Source: Diphasiastrum complanatum (taxonomy: Eukaryota; Streptophyta; Lycopodiopsida; Lycopodiales; Lycopodiaceae). From it: a stretch of 64,000 nt of DNA. Both the position numbers and the translations under genes were made by a program. The stretch covers positions 4,959,512 through 5,023,511 of the forward strand of contig CM055100.1 of NCBI GenBank assembly GCA_029204225.1. Reading direction: 5' to 3'. Under the pieces are notes generated by a model. It was not told where the DNA came from. It did not search any database and saw only the letters and a program-made list of their open reading frames with translations. Each line of letters starts with the position of its first letter. The stretch's first letter is position 1. Shown here in pieces: positions 1 to 9,818 of this stretch.

Positions 1-655
1 ATCAAAGTTACCACCTTTGGACCATTTCCCTTTGCCTTTACCTTTGCCCTTGAATTTGCCTTTTGTGAAGAAAGCCTCTTCACCTCCACCTTGCAAGGAT
101 GCACCATCAAGCTTTGATTGCAACCTATGTTCTTCAGCCAATAAGATTTCTTGCAAGTCAACCACACTTGGCAAGACTCTTTGAATGGCAAAACTTTGCA
201 CAAGGTTAGCATGTTCATTTAGCAAACCATTCAACATAACTTGGACTATTTCACCATCTTTTATGTTCTCATCAATGCATGTTAAATCATCACTTAGGGA
301 CTTAACTCTCAAGATAAATGCATGAGCACTTTCACCCTCTCTTTGCCTACTAGAAAATATTTGTCTCCTTAGGGTCAATACCCTAGATGTGGACTTTGAT
401 TCAAAGAGCTTCTTTAAGGCTTTCCATGCCTCACTTGCACTTTGACACTTTCCAACTTCCTTGAGAAGTTCATTTGTAACATTCATTTTAATGATATGAA
501 GAGCCCTTTTGGCCTTCTTATCAAACCTTTGTTGCTCTTGAAGTGTGAGAGGTCTCTCTTCAATTTCTGCAACTATGTCCATGAGTTCATTCAACTCAAG
601 TAAGGACTCCATCCTCACTTTCCAAGTAGAGTAGCTTAAGCTCTCAAACTTTCCA
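1..655 (-). CDS. Copia element A gag, 5' portion (runs off left edge)
   Basis: Read on the minus strand, an uninterrupted frame runs from about 655 to base 1. It is closely similar to the N-terminal gag of copia element B (9819-13769). Shared features are the STWKVRMESLLE block near the start, the VTNELLKEVGKC and ESKSTSRVLTLRRQIFS segments, and a Lys/Gly-rich stretch (KGKFKGKGKGKGKW) at the edge. Gag forms the virus-like particle that packages element RNA. No in-frame ATG matches the start used in B: the first clear Met is inside the conserved block at about 612, so the true start looks mutated or lost. The zinc knuckle and pol lie beyond the left edge. The PBS and 5' LTR upstream (1568-2234) confirm orientation. 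Confidence 0.85.
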
Positions 656-1567
656 GCAAGTGACCAAATCAAGTTATGGTGTGAAGAGTTACTTGCATTC
701 TTAGAAAATACCCAAAACTAGGATGCCAAGATTACCTAGTAATGAACAAACTTGATCAACATATGATCAACACACTAAGATATTGATTCAACCTGTAAAA
801 CCACATGTAAACCACACTTCTAAAAGTTTATAAACTCCAGCAAGTGATAAATACAAGATTTAGAGGTGAATGAATGAGCACACTTAGTGAATCACAAGAC
901 TAGCTTCACTATCTTGTCAAATCTTGGTGTTTAGATATAGATCTAAGATCACTTCACATGAGAATGTTCCTCAACCTGTTAAGAACCTGAAAACACACTT
1001 GCATAATGGTTAACACCTTCCAGCAAATGCTCCAATCAAATTACATAAGGAGAGTTACTTACATGCTCAACAAAGTACACCAAAATTTATGCCAAAATTG
1101 ATGACAATCTTTACAATATGCTCTTCACAATGGAGCTTACAATATGTTCACCCAAAAAAGGGGATCTTTCATCCAAATGGGAGCTTTGCTCAGCCTTTAG
1201 GAGAATTACAACTCACTCAAAAGAGCATTTGTCATCCACTTAAGGAGAAGTTTCATCCACTTAAGGAGAGTGTTCATCCAAGAATGGAGATTGTCAACAA
1301 TAGGATTGAAAAGAACATTGTTAGTATTGAATATGCACAAGCCTCACAATCACAAATGATTAGGTGTTATGATCTGATCCAAAATAGTTTCTTTTCAGCC
1401 TCTGATCTTCAATAGACCTGAAATATGCTTTTGATCCACAAGTTCAACTCACAAAACAAAGGTTAGTAAGATTTGATCAACAAAGCAATGCAAAATCATG
1501 CTAGAACTTGATCAAACATCCAAATATCACCAAAAATGGAATACTTACTGTAAATAGAAGCCAACCA
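656..1567 (-). other. Untranslated leader of copia A with a diverged internal duplication
   Basis: This AT-rich stretch lies between the primer-binding site and gag of element A. The segment near 655-735 and the one near 1010-1095 are similar (both carry a TTCCAGCAA block, then CCAATCAA, GAGTTACTT and a trailing ATGCC), so the leader contains an old direct duplication. No conserved protein is visible on either strand; the 108-codon plus-strand frame at 1089-1415 resembles nothing known to me. Confidence 0.6.
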
Positions 1568-1579
1568 GCTCTGATACCA
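1568..1579 (-). promoter_or_regulatory. Primer-binding site of copia A (tRNA-iMet type)
   Basis: On the minus strand this reads TGGTATCAGAGC, the standard plant copia site complementary to the 3' end of initiator methionine tRNA. It directly follows the LTR end (TTTTTCACA). Confidence 0.9.
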
Positions 1580-2234
1580 TGTGAAAAATACAGATCCTAA
1601 GTGGATCTAAACTCCAAGATCATTGGCTTGAATGCTTGCACTCCAAACTACATAAGCTAGGAATTGGCAACACATTCTATGCTACCTAGAATGCAAAGAA
1701 CTTGATCAAAAAGCATTTATCACAAATGGAAACTTCCATAAACATCAAGTGCGGCCCAAAATAGCATTATACAGTCCATAATACATCAGCCTATCACTTT
1801 TGGAAAGCACCTAAGATCATACACAATAGCTTGAAGACAATACACACAACAATGCTCTCAATGGAGGAAGAAACAATGACAATGATCTATTGATCTCAAT
1901 GAAGCATACAAAAGGTTTCTCCAACCTGTTCTCCACGACTTCCCTACTATTTATGGATGAGGAAGATGACTCTCTCTCCTCTCTCTAGAAGGTACTTGAC
2001 CCTAGATATTCCCTATATAGAAAAAATAGCTAAAAATGGCTTATATGACCAAAATACATCAAAATGGTCTCATTTTGAAGGGTATGAAGTTTGACACTTC
2101 ATCATACTGAAAAAATACAGTAAATAAAAACATTGTGGCCTGGTTCACACGTGTGAAACTCCAGAACCAAAACTATTTACAATTTTAGCCAATTTAGGCC
2201 TCAAACTAGCTAGGAAATGTTGACAATTTTCACA
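1580..2234 (-). repeat. 5' LTR of copia A (655 bp)
   Basis: Read on the minus strand, the LTR starts TGTGAAAATTGTCAAC at 2234 and ends TTTTTCACA at 1580, directly before the PBS. A TATATAG motif near 2008-2016 (read on the minus strand) is a likely TATA box. The 14-bp palindrome TTCACACGTGTGAA lies at 2144-2157, upstream of the TATA box. The flanking 5 bases at 2235-2239 (TTAGA) would be one half of the target duplication; the partner is outside the window. The termini match those of element B, so A and B are related families. Confidence 0.85.
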
Positions 2235-2239
2235 TTAGA

Positions 2240-2690
2240 TCCATCCACATCACCATCAATAATGCTTGAAAATGCTTTTAGGATGTTTCCCTCATCAAAA
2301 TGACATCTCTACCAACAATCATCTTGTTAGTAGAAGGAATGTAAACCTTGTAGGATTTACTCACCTCACTATATCCAACAAATATACCTTTCCTTGAAGA
2401 TGGATCCTCCTTCGTCCTATCATCAAGATTTATGTTGACATAGCATGTGCATCCAAAAGTTTTAAGGAAGTTGACACTCGGCCTCCTCTTGAATAGCATC
2501 TCAAAAGGTGTCCTTCCATTCAAAATAGCACTCTGCCACCTATTGCACAAGAAATTAGCACACGAGAAAGCTTGATCCCAAAATGGCTTATCAAGGTTAG
2601 CACTTAACCTCTTTGGCACTTTCACAAAAAGTCCTATTCTTCCTCTCGGCCACTCCATTTTATTGTGGGGTCCTTGGTGTTCTATACTCC
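2240..2690 (-). pseudogene. Copia integrase fragment (element-B-like family)
   Basis: The minus strand encodes the second half of a copia integrase, close to residues ~583-740 of element B: IKREY, PRTPQ, NGVAERKNR with a stop in front, then FWDQAFSCANFLCNRW, LKTFGCTCYVNINLDDR and KGIFVGYSEVSKSYK. The catalytic Glu of the AERKN block is present. At least one frameshift follows PRTPQ and another lies near the end (2278). On the left, copia A interrupts the frame at 2234. On the right it is fused to an unrelated gag at about 2690. No RT follows. Confidence 0.85.
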
Positions 2691-2995
2691 CTCTTGATCA
2701 GTGATTTGACATCAGCGACATGGGGAATAAGACTATCCTTGATAGACATATTGATTATGGCTAGTGATCTACTTATCCAAAAAAATTTTCTTTTGAAAGT
2801 AACATCCTCCTCATTGGCGGATGTATCATTTTCAAGAGGAGGAGGAGATTCTTCTTCTCCTATTTTCAAATCCCATAGATCTCACATAACCAAAATATTC
2901 TTGATTCTAAATCTCCAAACCATGTAACTTTTACCATCTAATTTGGAACTTTCACCAAGGAAAATGAATTCTTCCTTTTCAGCTATGAAGGATTT
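2691..2995 (-). pseudogene. Copia gag fragment fused to the integrase fragment
   Basis: On the minus strand a decayed gag N-terminus of a second copia family is visible: GESSKLDGKSYMVWRFRIKN, then a stop, an acidic stretch, and a LAIINMSIKDSLI block. These match the gag of element C (ESSKLDG...VWKFKMKNIL and LTFINLSVKDHIITH). The frame then passes directly into IKREY of a B-like integrase near 2690, skipping the rest of gag, protease and the integrase N-terminus. Upstream come a leader, a PBS-like site (3280-3291) and an LTR, so this gag probably belongs to the LTR at 3294-4126. Confidence 0.75.
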
Positions 2996-3279
2996 GTAAA
3001 GATCTTTGTAGAAACCAAACAAAATCTGATAAAAATTTAGCTTTGTCTCCTGCTCCTTTTACTCCCTCTAGAGAGAAAATCTCCATATTTTGTACAAATT
3101 TCACTTTCAGCATGCAAGTTATAGATCAAACTTTGTGCTTATTTGAGTAGCTAAGAGCCTTGCATAATAGTTTTGATAGAAATTTGCACCAAAAATGTGA
3201 TATGAATAAAGATACTTTTCAAGGTTGCCAAGAGTCCTATCCTAAAAAATGCAAAATTTGAGGAGATTGGATCTTAGTT

Positions 3280-3291
3280 GTTTTGATACCA
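3280..3291 (-). promoter_or_regulatory. Primer-binding-site-like motif
   Basis: The minus strand reads TGGTATCAAAAC, two mismatches from the canonical copia iMet site. It follows the putative LTR end (CCTACA) after a TT spacer, an arrangement common in copia elements. Confidence 0.6.
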
Positions 3292-3293
3292 AA

Positions 3294-4126
<833 letters not shown>

Positions 4127-4625
4127 CTACCCCACTTTGTTGAGGTATATAAACTTGTGCAAACTGCTATTTGATTTCTTGCTCCTTGCACAAATCAATA
4201 AATGTTGTGGATCGATACTCACCACCACGATTAGATCTGAGCACCTTAATCTTGTTACCCCATTGATTATTCACCAATGCTTTGAAATTTTTGAAGCATA
4301 CAACTCAGATTCTCTCTAGTCGTGTAGATCCAAGTCTTCCTTGAGTAACCATCAATGAAAGTAAAAAAGTAAAAGGTGTTACCAATTGACATTACCTTCA
4401 TTGGTCCACATAGATCTAAGTGTGCTAGCTCAAGCACCCGTTTTGCCCTTGTTGCGTCTTCCTTGTTGAACTTCTCCCTATGTGACTTCCTAGTACACAC
4501 CTTTTGCAAATGGACTCTTCTTTGTCATACAAATTGGGTAGACTTGTATCCTTCTTGGGCTTGTGAAACAGCCTCAAACTTTTGGAGTTCAAATGCCCTA
4601 GACATCTATGCCACAAGTCACTTTA
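4127..4625 (-). pseudogene. Copia pre-integrase/integrase N-terminal remnant (G)
   Basis: The minus strand encodes LWHRCLGHLNSKSLRLF, then CKRCVLG, then in a second frame REKFNKEDATRAKRVLELAH and DLCGPMKVMSIGNTFYFFTF. These are the GAG-pre-integrase zinc region and the first catalytic Asp block (DLCGPM) of a copia integrase. Past 4267, frameshifted remains of the LRS(D/N)GGEY block and PQQ(N/S)GV are legible, with Asn in place of the second catalytic Asp. The frame ends at 4127, where LTR H begins. Frameshifts and stops show that it is dead. Confidence 0.8.
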
Positions 4626-6208
4626 AGATATTGACATGATGCCAATACATTGCACTTCGAGACTACATCATTTAACTTGTATAGACCACAAGTCTTATAA
4701 AAGGGCCTTGGCATTTTGCAAATAATATTTTTGCGAGATTCTTGCTTGCCATGATTCAACAAAAAGATAGCACATGATGTGCTACCTTTTTTATGTTGCT
4801 AGTTGAATGTTTACCATCAAAAATTGTGGTTTAATACATAGTTAAAAATCCCACAATGAAATACCAAAGTAGGAAAATATTTAAATTAAAATTACTTTTT
4901 AGCCTCCAAAAATAACACGCCGATGTACCAAGGGATTCTACCAAAAAGAAAATAAATTGGCAGAATCCCTTGACACGCCGACGTGTTATCTTTTAAGGCT
5001 ATAAATCATTTTTTTCCTCTTTCATTTAGCATGCTGGCATGTGATCTTTGAAGGTTGCAAAAAAAAAAAAAATCTAGGTGATTTACTTAGCACAAGGGCA
5101 AGCTATGTTTGGAGGCTGCAAAAAGTATTTTGAAATAATGTTTTTACTCAAAATTTGGTCCTCAAATGTGTCAAAATATCTTTTTTATTTTAAGATTAAT
5201 TTTTTTTAACCTATCAAACTTGTAATGTATTCACAAAAAGACAATGTAGTACCTTAAAAGTAGATATTGCCATGACATTGATGTTTTGATACTTGAATTG
5301 CCACATAGACTACACATTTTGGTGCTACCATTATCAAGTAGACTATATAATTTTTTTACATGAGAAAGTTGAATGGTTGTAAATGATTCACATGATACAA
5401 TGGCTCAAGCTATGACATTCAAGCCTTTTGTGGTATTGGAAAATATTAAACCAATTTTAATATGTGACAAAAAAGAAAAAAAGAAAAGTGGACACAATAC
5501 CATAGAAGGATGCAGTGGTTTTCTTTCCTAGCATATCCTCAACCCAAGATATAAGCAATCAAGCATCAAGGAGATGTGGTTGTCACGCGTAGGATTGTTC
5601 CCATGAGAGCGATAGCATATCTTAGATTTCAGCATGAATGGAAGATCCACATCTAATTCTAACATCCATTAACCCTAAGCATTAGCACTACCACCATTAC
5701 CACTACGATCCACAATGAAAATAGATTACTCTTTCTCTCTCTCTCCCCTTCTCTCTCACAAAAAACATAAGAACATCCAATCCCAATAATATTCAGATCC
5801 AACAATTAACAAATGCAACAAAAGCATGAGAGATGGAGGAAAAAGATAGAGAGCAAGGACATTCACAAATCCATTCCATAAGAGAACCAATCTGCTTGTA
5901 TTGAAATGAGGATATGAACATGTGTATCACACTCGAGTTTGCCTCTTTTTATAGTAGAGAGGAGGACCTTGGCCTCAAAATCCTATTGGCCCATTTCTAC
6001 CTCCCTAACTATTCAAACTTAAAAAAGAGTGAGAACCTATTTCAAAATTGGAGGGAACCAATTTGAATTTGAATTTGAACTTGAACCAATTTTGGTAGGA
6101 GTCCCAACTTTATTCACTAACTTGACATTTAGGCCTGCAACATTAAAAGTCCCACAAAAAGGCCTAAAGTCCTTTTATTGACTTTCTAATCATCAAATAA
6201 CTATGTGA
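4626..6208. other. AT-rich stretch without recognisable genes
   Basis: No conserved coding frame was found on either strand. The stretch holds the foldback repeat at 4898-5004, poly-A/T runs, a CT-rich patch near 5731-5760 and a short GAATTT repeat near 6062-6080. The 5510-6200 part resembles transcribed leader or LTR DNA, but no terminus could be fixed. Confidence 0.5.
4898..5004. repeat. Foldback (inverted repeat), MITE-like
   Basis: Two arms of about 46 bp (4898-4943 and 4957-5004) are near-complementary around a short A-rich loop. Shared arm blocks are TAGCC, ATAACACG, CAAGGGATTCT and CCAA. No terminal signature or target duplication was confirmed, so the MITE label is tentative. Confidence 0.6.
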
Positions 6209-6607
6209 TCATCGGGTTGGACTTACACACGCAGGGTGCCAAATCCCTCTTCGACGTGACACGGAAGGCGAGTCAGGAATAACGATCTCGTTGCATACAC
6301 GACGATAACTATGTGAGGTAGATGCCTGATACGATGACTCTACCGATGCTTCTTCATAAATAGACAACATGGAATTGGCAACAAATCCATGAAGTCTGTC
6401 CTCCAAGTAAGAGACGAATATTAGAGAGAGGAGAGGGCCAGCCACAAATTGCTGCTTGGTGTTCTTCTTGATTGCCCTTTTCAACTCTCCAAAAAATGTC
6501 TTATACCAGTTATAAGACTCGAGGGGGCTAGATCCTATCTTGTACTTGAGACAATATGGTGCAAGATCTGTGAGGAAATTTGTTCCTTCCTGAGGTTGAA
6601 CCATCAA
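6209..6607 (-). pseudogene. Unrecognised open frame, 132 codons
   Basis: A 132-codon minus-strand frame with globular-looking composition (EGTNFLTDLAPYCLKYKIGS, WYKTFFGELKRAIKK, YLEDRLHGFVANSMLSIYEE). I do not recognise the family. Upstream, across a 38-bp tandem duplication, another frame (6664-6894: THKVRVTEAALAAIG, HAKNVIKLFIDTSIEFYW) may belong to the same decayed gene. Both lie just beyond a gypsy integrase in the same orientation, so they may be an extra ORF or flanking gene debris of that element. The duplication and lack of continuity argue for a pseudogene. Confidence 0.3.
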
Positions 6608-6640
6608 GAAATTGTTCAGAAGCTGGACTGCAACTTGCTG

Positions 6641-6716
6641 GATGACAGGATCTTTGATGGAGTCTAGGGGATACCCGTCATGACAGGATCTTTGATGGAG
6701 TCTAGGAGATACCCAT
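6641..6716. repeat. Tandem duplication, 2 x 38 bp
   Basis: Units 6641-6678 and 6679-6716 share TGACAGGATCTTTGATGGAG and differ at only a few positions. Confidence 0.9.
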
Positions 6717-6835
6717 CATGAGTCCAGTAGAACTCGATAGAGGTGTCAATGAACAACTTGATCACGTTCTTGGCATGCTTATGGTTTGGAGATGGCTCCT
6801 TACCAGATGTGATTCCTATGGCAGCAAGGGCGGCT

Positions 6836-7190
6836 TCAGTAACACGCACCTTGTGTGTGCAATTTATGCTCCCAATCAGACCGACTCGCTTCAACTGTTT
6901 TTGTCATAATAGTGTAGAGAATCTTATTGGAAGATTCAGCTTGGCCATTACCCTTGGGATAATATGGAGTACTAAACCGGTGTATAATGAAAAAGTCTTC
7001 CAACAAACACTTTATTGTTTGATTAACAAAGTGTGTACCACAATCACTGACGATCTCAATAGGACATCTGAATTGAATAATGATGTGTTCATAGAGAAAC
7101 TTAGCCGTAGATTTTGCATCAAAAACTTTAACAGCTTTGGCTTCAATCCACTTAGTCATATATTTAGTTGCGATGATGATATATCTAGCT
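6836..7190 (-). pseudogene. Ty3/gypsy integrase core fragment
   Basis: The minus-strand translation shows RYIIIATKYMTKWIEAKAVK, FLYEHIIIQFRCPIEIVSD, GTHFVNQTIKCLLEDF and TPYYPKGNGQAESSNKIL, the typical gypsy integrase core ending in SDWEHKL. The second Asp (SDCGTHF) and the Glu (NGQAE) of the DDE triad are kept. The first Asp, expected in the ATDYFTKW block, is Lys, so catalysis would be lost. On the 5' side the frame runs without a break into the copia RNase H of element C (near 7190-7220). On the 3' side the frame ends shortly after DWEHKL. Confidence 0.85.
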
Positions 7191-8550
7191 TGAGATCCTT
7201 GTGTTGCAAGATGAATAGGCATGCCAATTTTTTCCAAGATTTGTCTCGACCATATAGCTTCTTGTGCAGCACTACACATTGCCTTATATTCTGCTTTTGT
7301 GGTGGAAAGAGCAATTGTACTTTGCTTCTTATAGGACCAGGAAAATCAATCACCACAAAACTGGAATATATATCCTATGGTGGATCTACGATCATCATAG
7401 TCACCTCCCCAATCCGCATCCACATAGCCACACAACTCAGGTAAACCATCATGCTTCCTATAAATCAAGCCATACTCTGAAGTGCCTTTCACATAACGCA
7501 AAATGCATTTAGCTGCTTTCCAATGCGTTTCCGTAGGTGCTGCCATAAACTGACTTATAATGCCAACAACATAGCATATATCTGGTCTAGTTGTGGTAAG
7601 GTAAATCAAGCTCCCTACTAACTGTCTATATAGCGTAGCATCAAATGACTGTGACTCATCAAGCTTAGAAAGCTTTTTACCTGGTTCAATAGGAGTGTTT
7701 ACTGGTTTGCAATCCTGCAACCTAAACCTGTGCAGCAACTCTTTGACATACTTCACCTGTGTTAAACCCACTTCATGTCCTTTTTGCCACACTTATACTC
7801 CAAGGCAGTAATGCATCAGGCTGAGATTCGTCATCTCAAATTGTTCCATGAGATCTTTCTTGATCATGCCTATCATCTCTTGATTATTTCCCGTAATAAT
7901 CAAGTCATCAACATAAAGAGCAATCAAAGCAACCATATCATTAAAGCATAAGACATATAGATTTGGATCAGAATGTGTTCTCACCATCCCCTTTGAACGA
8001 AAGTAGGCATCAATCCTGCTATACCACGCACGTGGTGCTTGTTTAAGACCATAAAGCGCTTTCTTCAAGCGACATACTTTATTTTCATGTCCTTTTGTTA
8101 CAAAGCCTTCAGGTTGATCCATCACTTCTTCTTCTAACTCACCATTTAGAAAAGTAGATTTCACATCCATCTGATGCAAAGGCCAACCAAAATGTGAAGC
8201 TAAAGCAATAAGTAGACGTAGAGTATTCCACTTACAAACCGGTGCAAAGGTCTCCTCATAGTCAATGCCTTTATTTTGTGCGTACCCTTTGATCACCAAT
8301 CTTGCTTTGTGCTTTGCTATACTTCCATCTACATGGTACTTAGTCCTGTATACCCATTTGCAACCAATGGGTTTCTTGCCAACTGGTGGTTCTACTAAGT
8401 CCCATGTGCTATGCTTAGCAATTGACTCCATCTCCTCTCCCATGGCCTTGATCCAAATGTCATCATCCTTCGCTTTACCATAAGTCAAAGGTTCTTTGCT
8501 TTGAATAATGCTAGATAAGAGAGCATAATTTGCTTCATATCTTTCAGGTA
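7191..8550 (-). pseudogene. Copia C: reverse transcriptase and RNase H region
   Basis: This is the downstream half of the outer copia element C, interrupted at 8550/17321 by element B. The minus strand encodes the RT (STWDLVEPPVGKKPIGCKWV, ARLVIKGYAQ, YEETFAPVCKWNTLRLLIAL, LYGLKQAPRAWYSRID, LIALYVDDLIITG with the YVDD site intact) and RNase H (DADWGGDYDDRRS, KKQSTIALSTTKAEYKAM). Lesions are a stop after YCLGV (7793), a stop after FQFCGD (7346), and a lost Tyr in the EEV-MDQPEGF block. After RQILEKIGM near 7220 the sequence switches to a gypsy integrase, so the C-terminus, PPT and 3' LTR of C are missing. Confidence 0.9.
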
Positions 8551-8555
8551 GTATC
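8551..8555. other. Target-site duplication of element B, left copy (GTATC)
   Basis: GTATC directly precedes LTR1 at 8556 and recurs at 17316-17320 directly after LTR3. Counting it once joins element C's frame: REKI before, LPERYEANYALL after. Confidence 0.92.
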
Positions 8556-9209
8556 TGTGAAAAATTGTCAACTAGTAGTATTTTCCTAACTTGAGATTTT
8601 GTAGGCCTATGGCCAAATAAAAGTTAGAGATAGGTTCATACATGTATGTAGAGGCCCAAAGTATGTGTACACTACTTTTGAGGTCACATTAATTAGAGGA
8701 GGTCGAGTGTGGAGCTCTTCTATTGGCTCATAATTTGGTGCATTCCTATTTGACCAAATTTCTAGGTATATGGGTGAATCCTATTGGACCCCAATTTTAG
8801 CCTATCATAAGACAAGTGGCCAAGAGGCACTATGGCTGCTATAAATAGCCATCTCCACGAGTATGTACACATCTCATTTTCATTCTATTGAATGAATGTT
8901 ATGCTCTTTGAAGGTCCATCTTCTTCTCTCTCACTTTTTTTGTTCATATCTTGCATTCTAGCCACTAGAATTGTGATTTCTTTGTTGCTATGGCTTCACA
9001 CGTGTGAAATGCAGGTTGTAGGCTCTGAAGTACGGACAGGGACAGCAAGTTTCTGTTTGTGGAAGCTTATGATCAGATTTTGATGTTTAGTTGATGTTTA
9101 GTATGCTTAACATCACAATTTCTATCATTTTTTCAATCTAGATGTGCATAACTTCCATGGCCAAGATCTTTATGAAACTTTAGCATCTTTTGGATCTGAG
9201 TTTTTCACA
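8556..9209 (+). repeat. LTR1 (5' LTR) of copia B, 654 bp
   Basis: It begins TGTGAAAAATTGTCAAC and ends GAGTTTTTCACA, directly before the PBS. The likely TATA box is TATAAATA at about 8840. The palindrome TTCACACGTGTGAA lies at 8995-9008, downstream of the presumed transcription start. Confidence 0.95.
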
Positions 9210-9221
9210 TGGTATCAGAGC
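9210..9221 (+). promoter_or_regulatory. Primer-binding site of copia B
   Basis: TGGTATCAGAGC, complementary to initiator tRNA-Met, abuts the LTR1 end with no spacer. Confidence 0.95.
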
Positions 9222-9818
9222 ATTAGGCGGCCAAATGTGCAGGTTTTGCCAGATTTAGAAGAGATTTGTGGGCGAGTTTGCTTTTGTAGCATTCCAATCA
9301 AGTTTCTAGCTAAAAATCTTGTTGATTTATGTGTAGAAATTGGATCTTTGTGATCAAAACATCATTTGTATGCATTTCAATTGAAGTAGGGCGAATTCCC
9401 TCTGTACTTATCAGAATAAGGAGACAAAAATTGTTTTGGAAAGAGGGAGATGCAAGATCCAACAAGATCCTATTAGTTTTCCATTCTAGCATATAGTTTT
9501 TTGATTCAATTTCTTGCTTCTTCATGTCAAAAACTTCAAAATTGATGTAACCCTCTGATTTTCAGTTTGCTGAATGATTCAAGAGTGTATTTCAATCTTA
9601 GGAGTGAGGGAAAAGCAAGTATATTGAGGTTTGGTCTTGGTTTGATCAAGAAATCATAAAACTAGTGGCTAAAATTAAGGAAAAAGTGAGGAAAAGAGAG
9701 AAAAAGTAAGGTTTTAGGTTCCAAATCTTTGTGATTTCTTCTTGTGTTTCATTTGTTGATTCAAGAGAGTGCTTAGTGCATTGGAACAGGTCAAAGATCA
9801 GAGATCAATCATTGCAAC
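9222..9818 (+). other. Untranslated leader of copia B
   Basis: About 600 bases between PBS and gag start, AT-rich, presumably holding packaging and dimerisation signals. No coding signal was seen. Confidence 0.7.
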
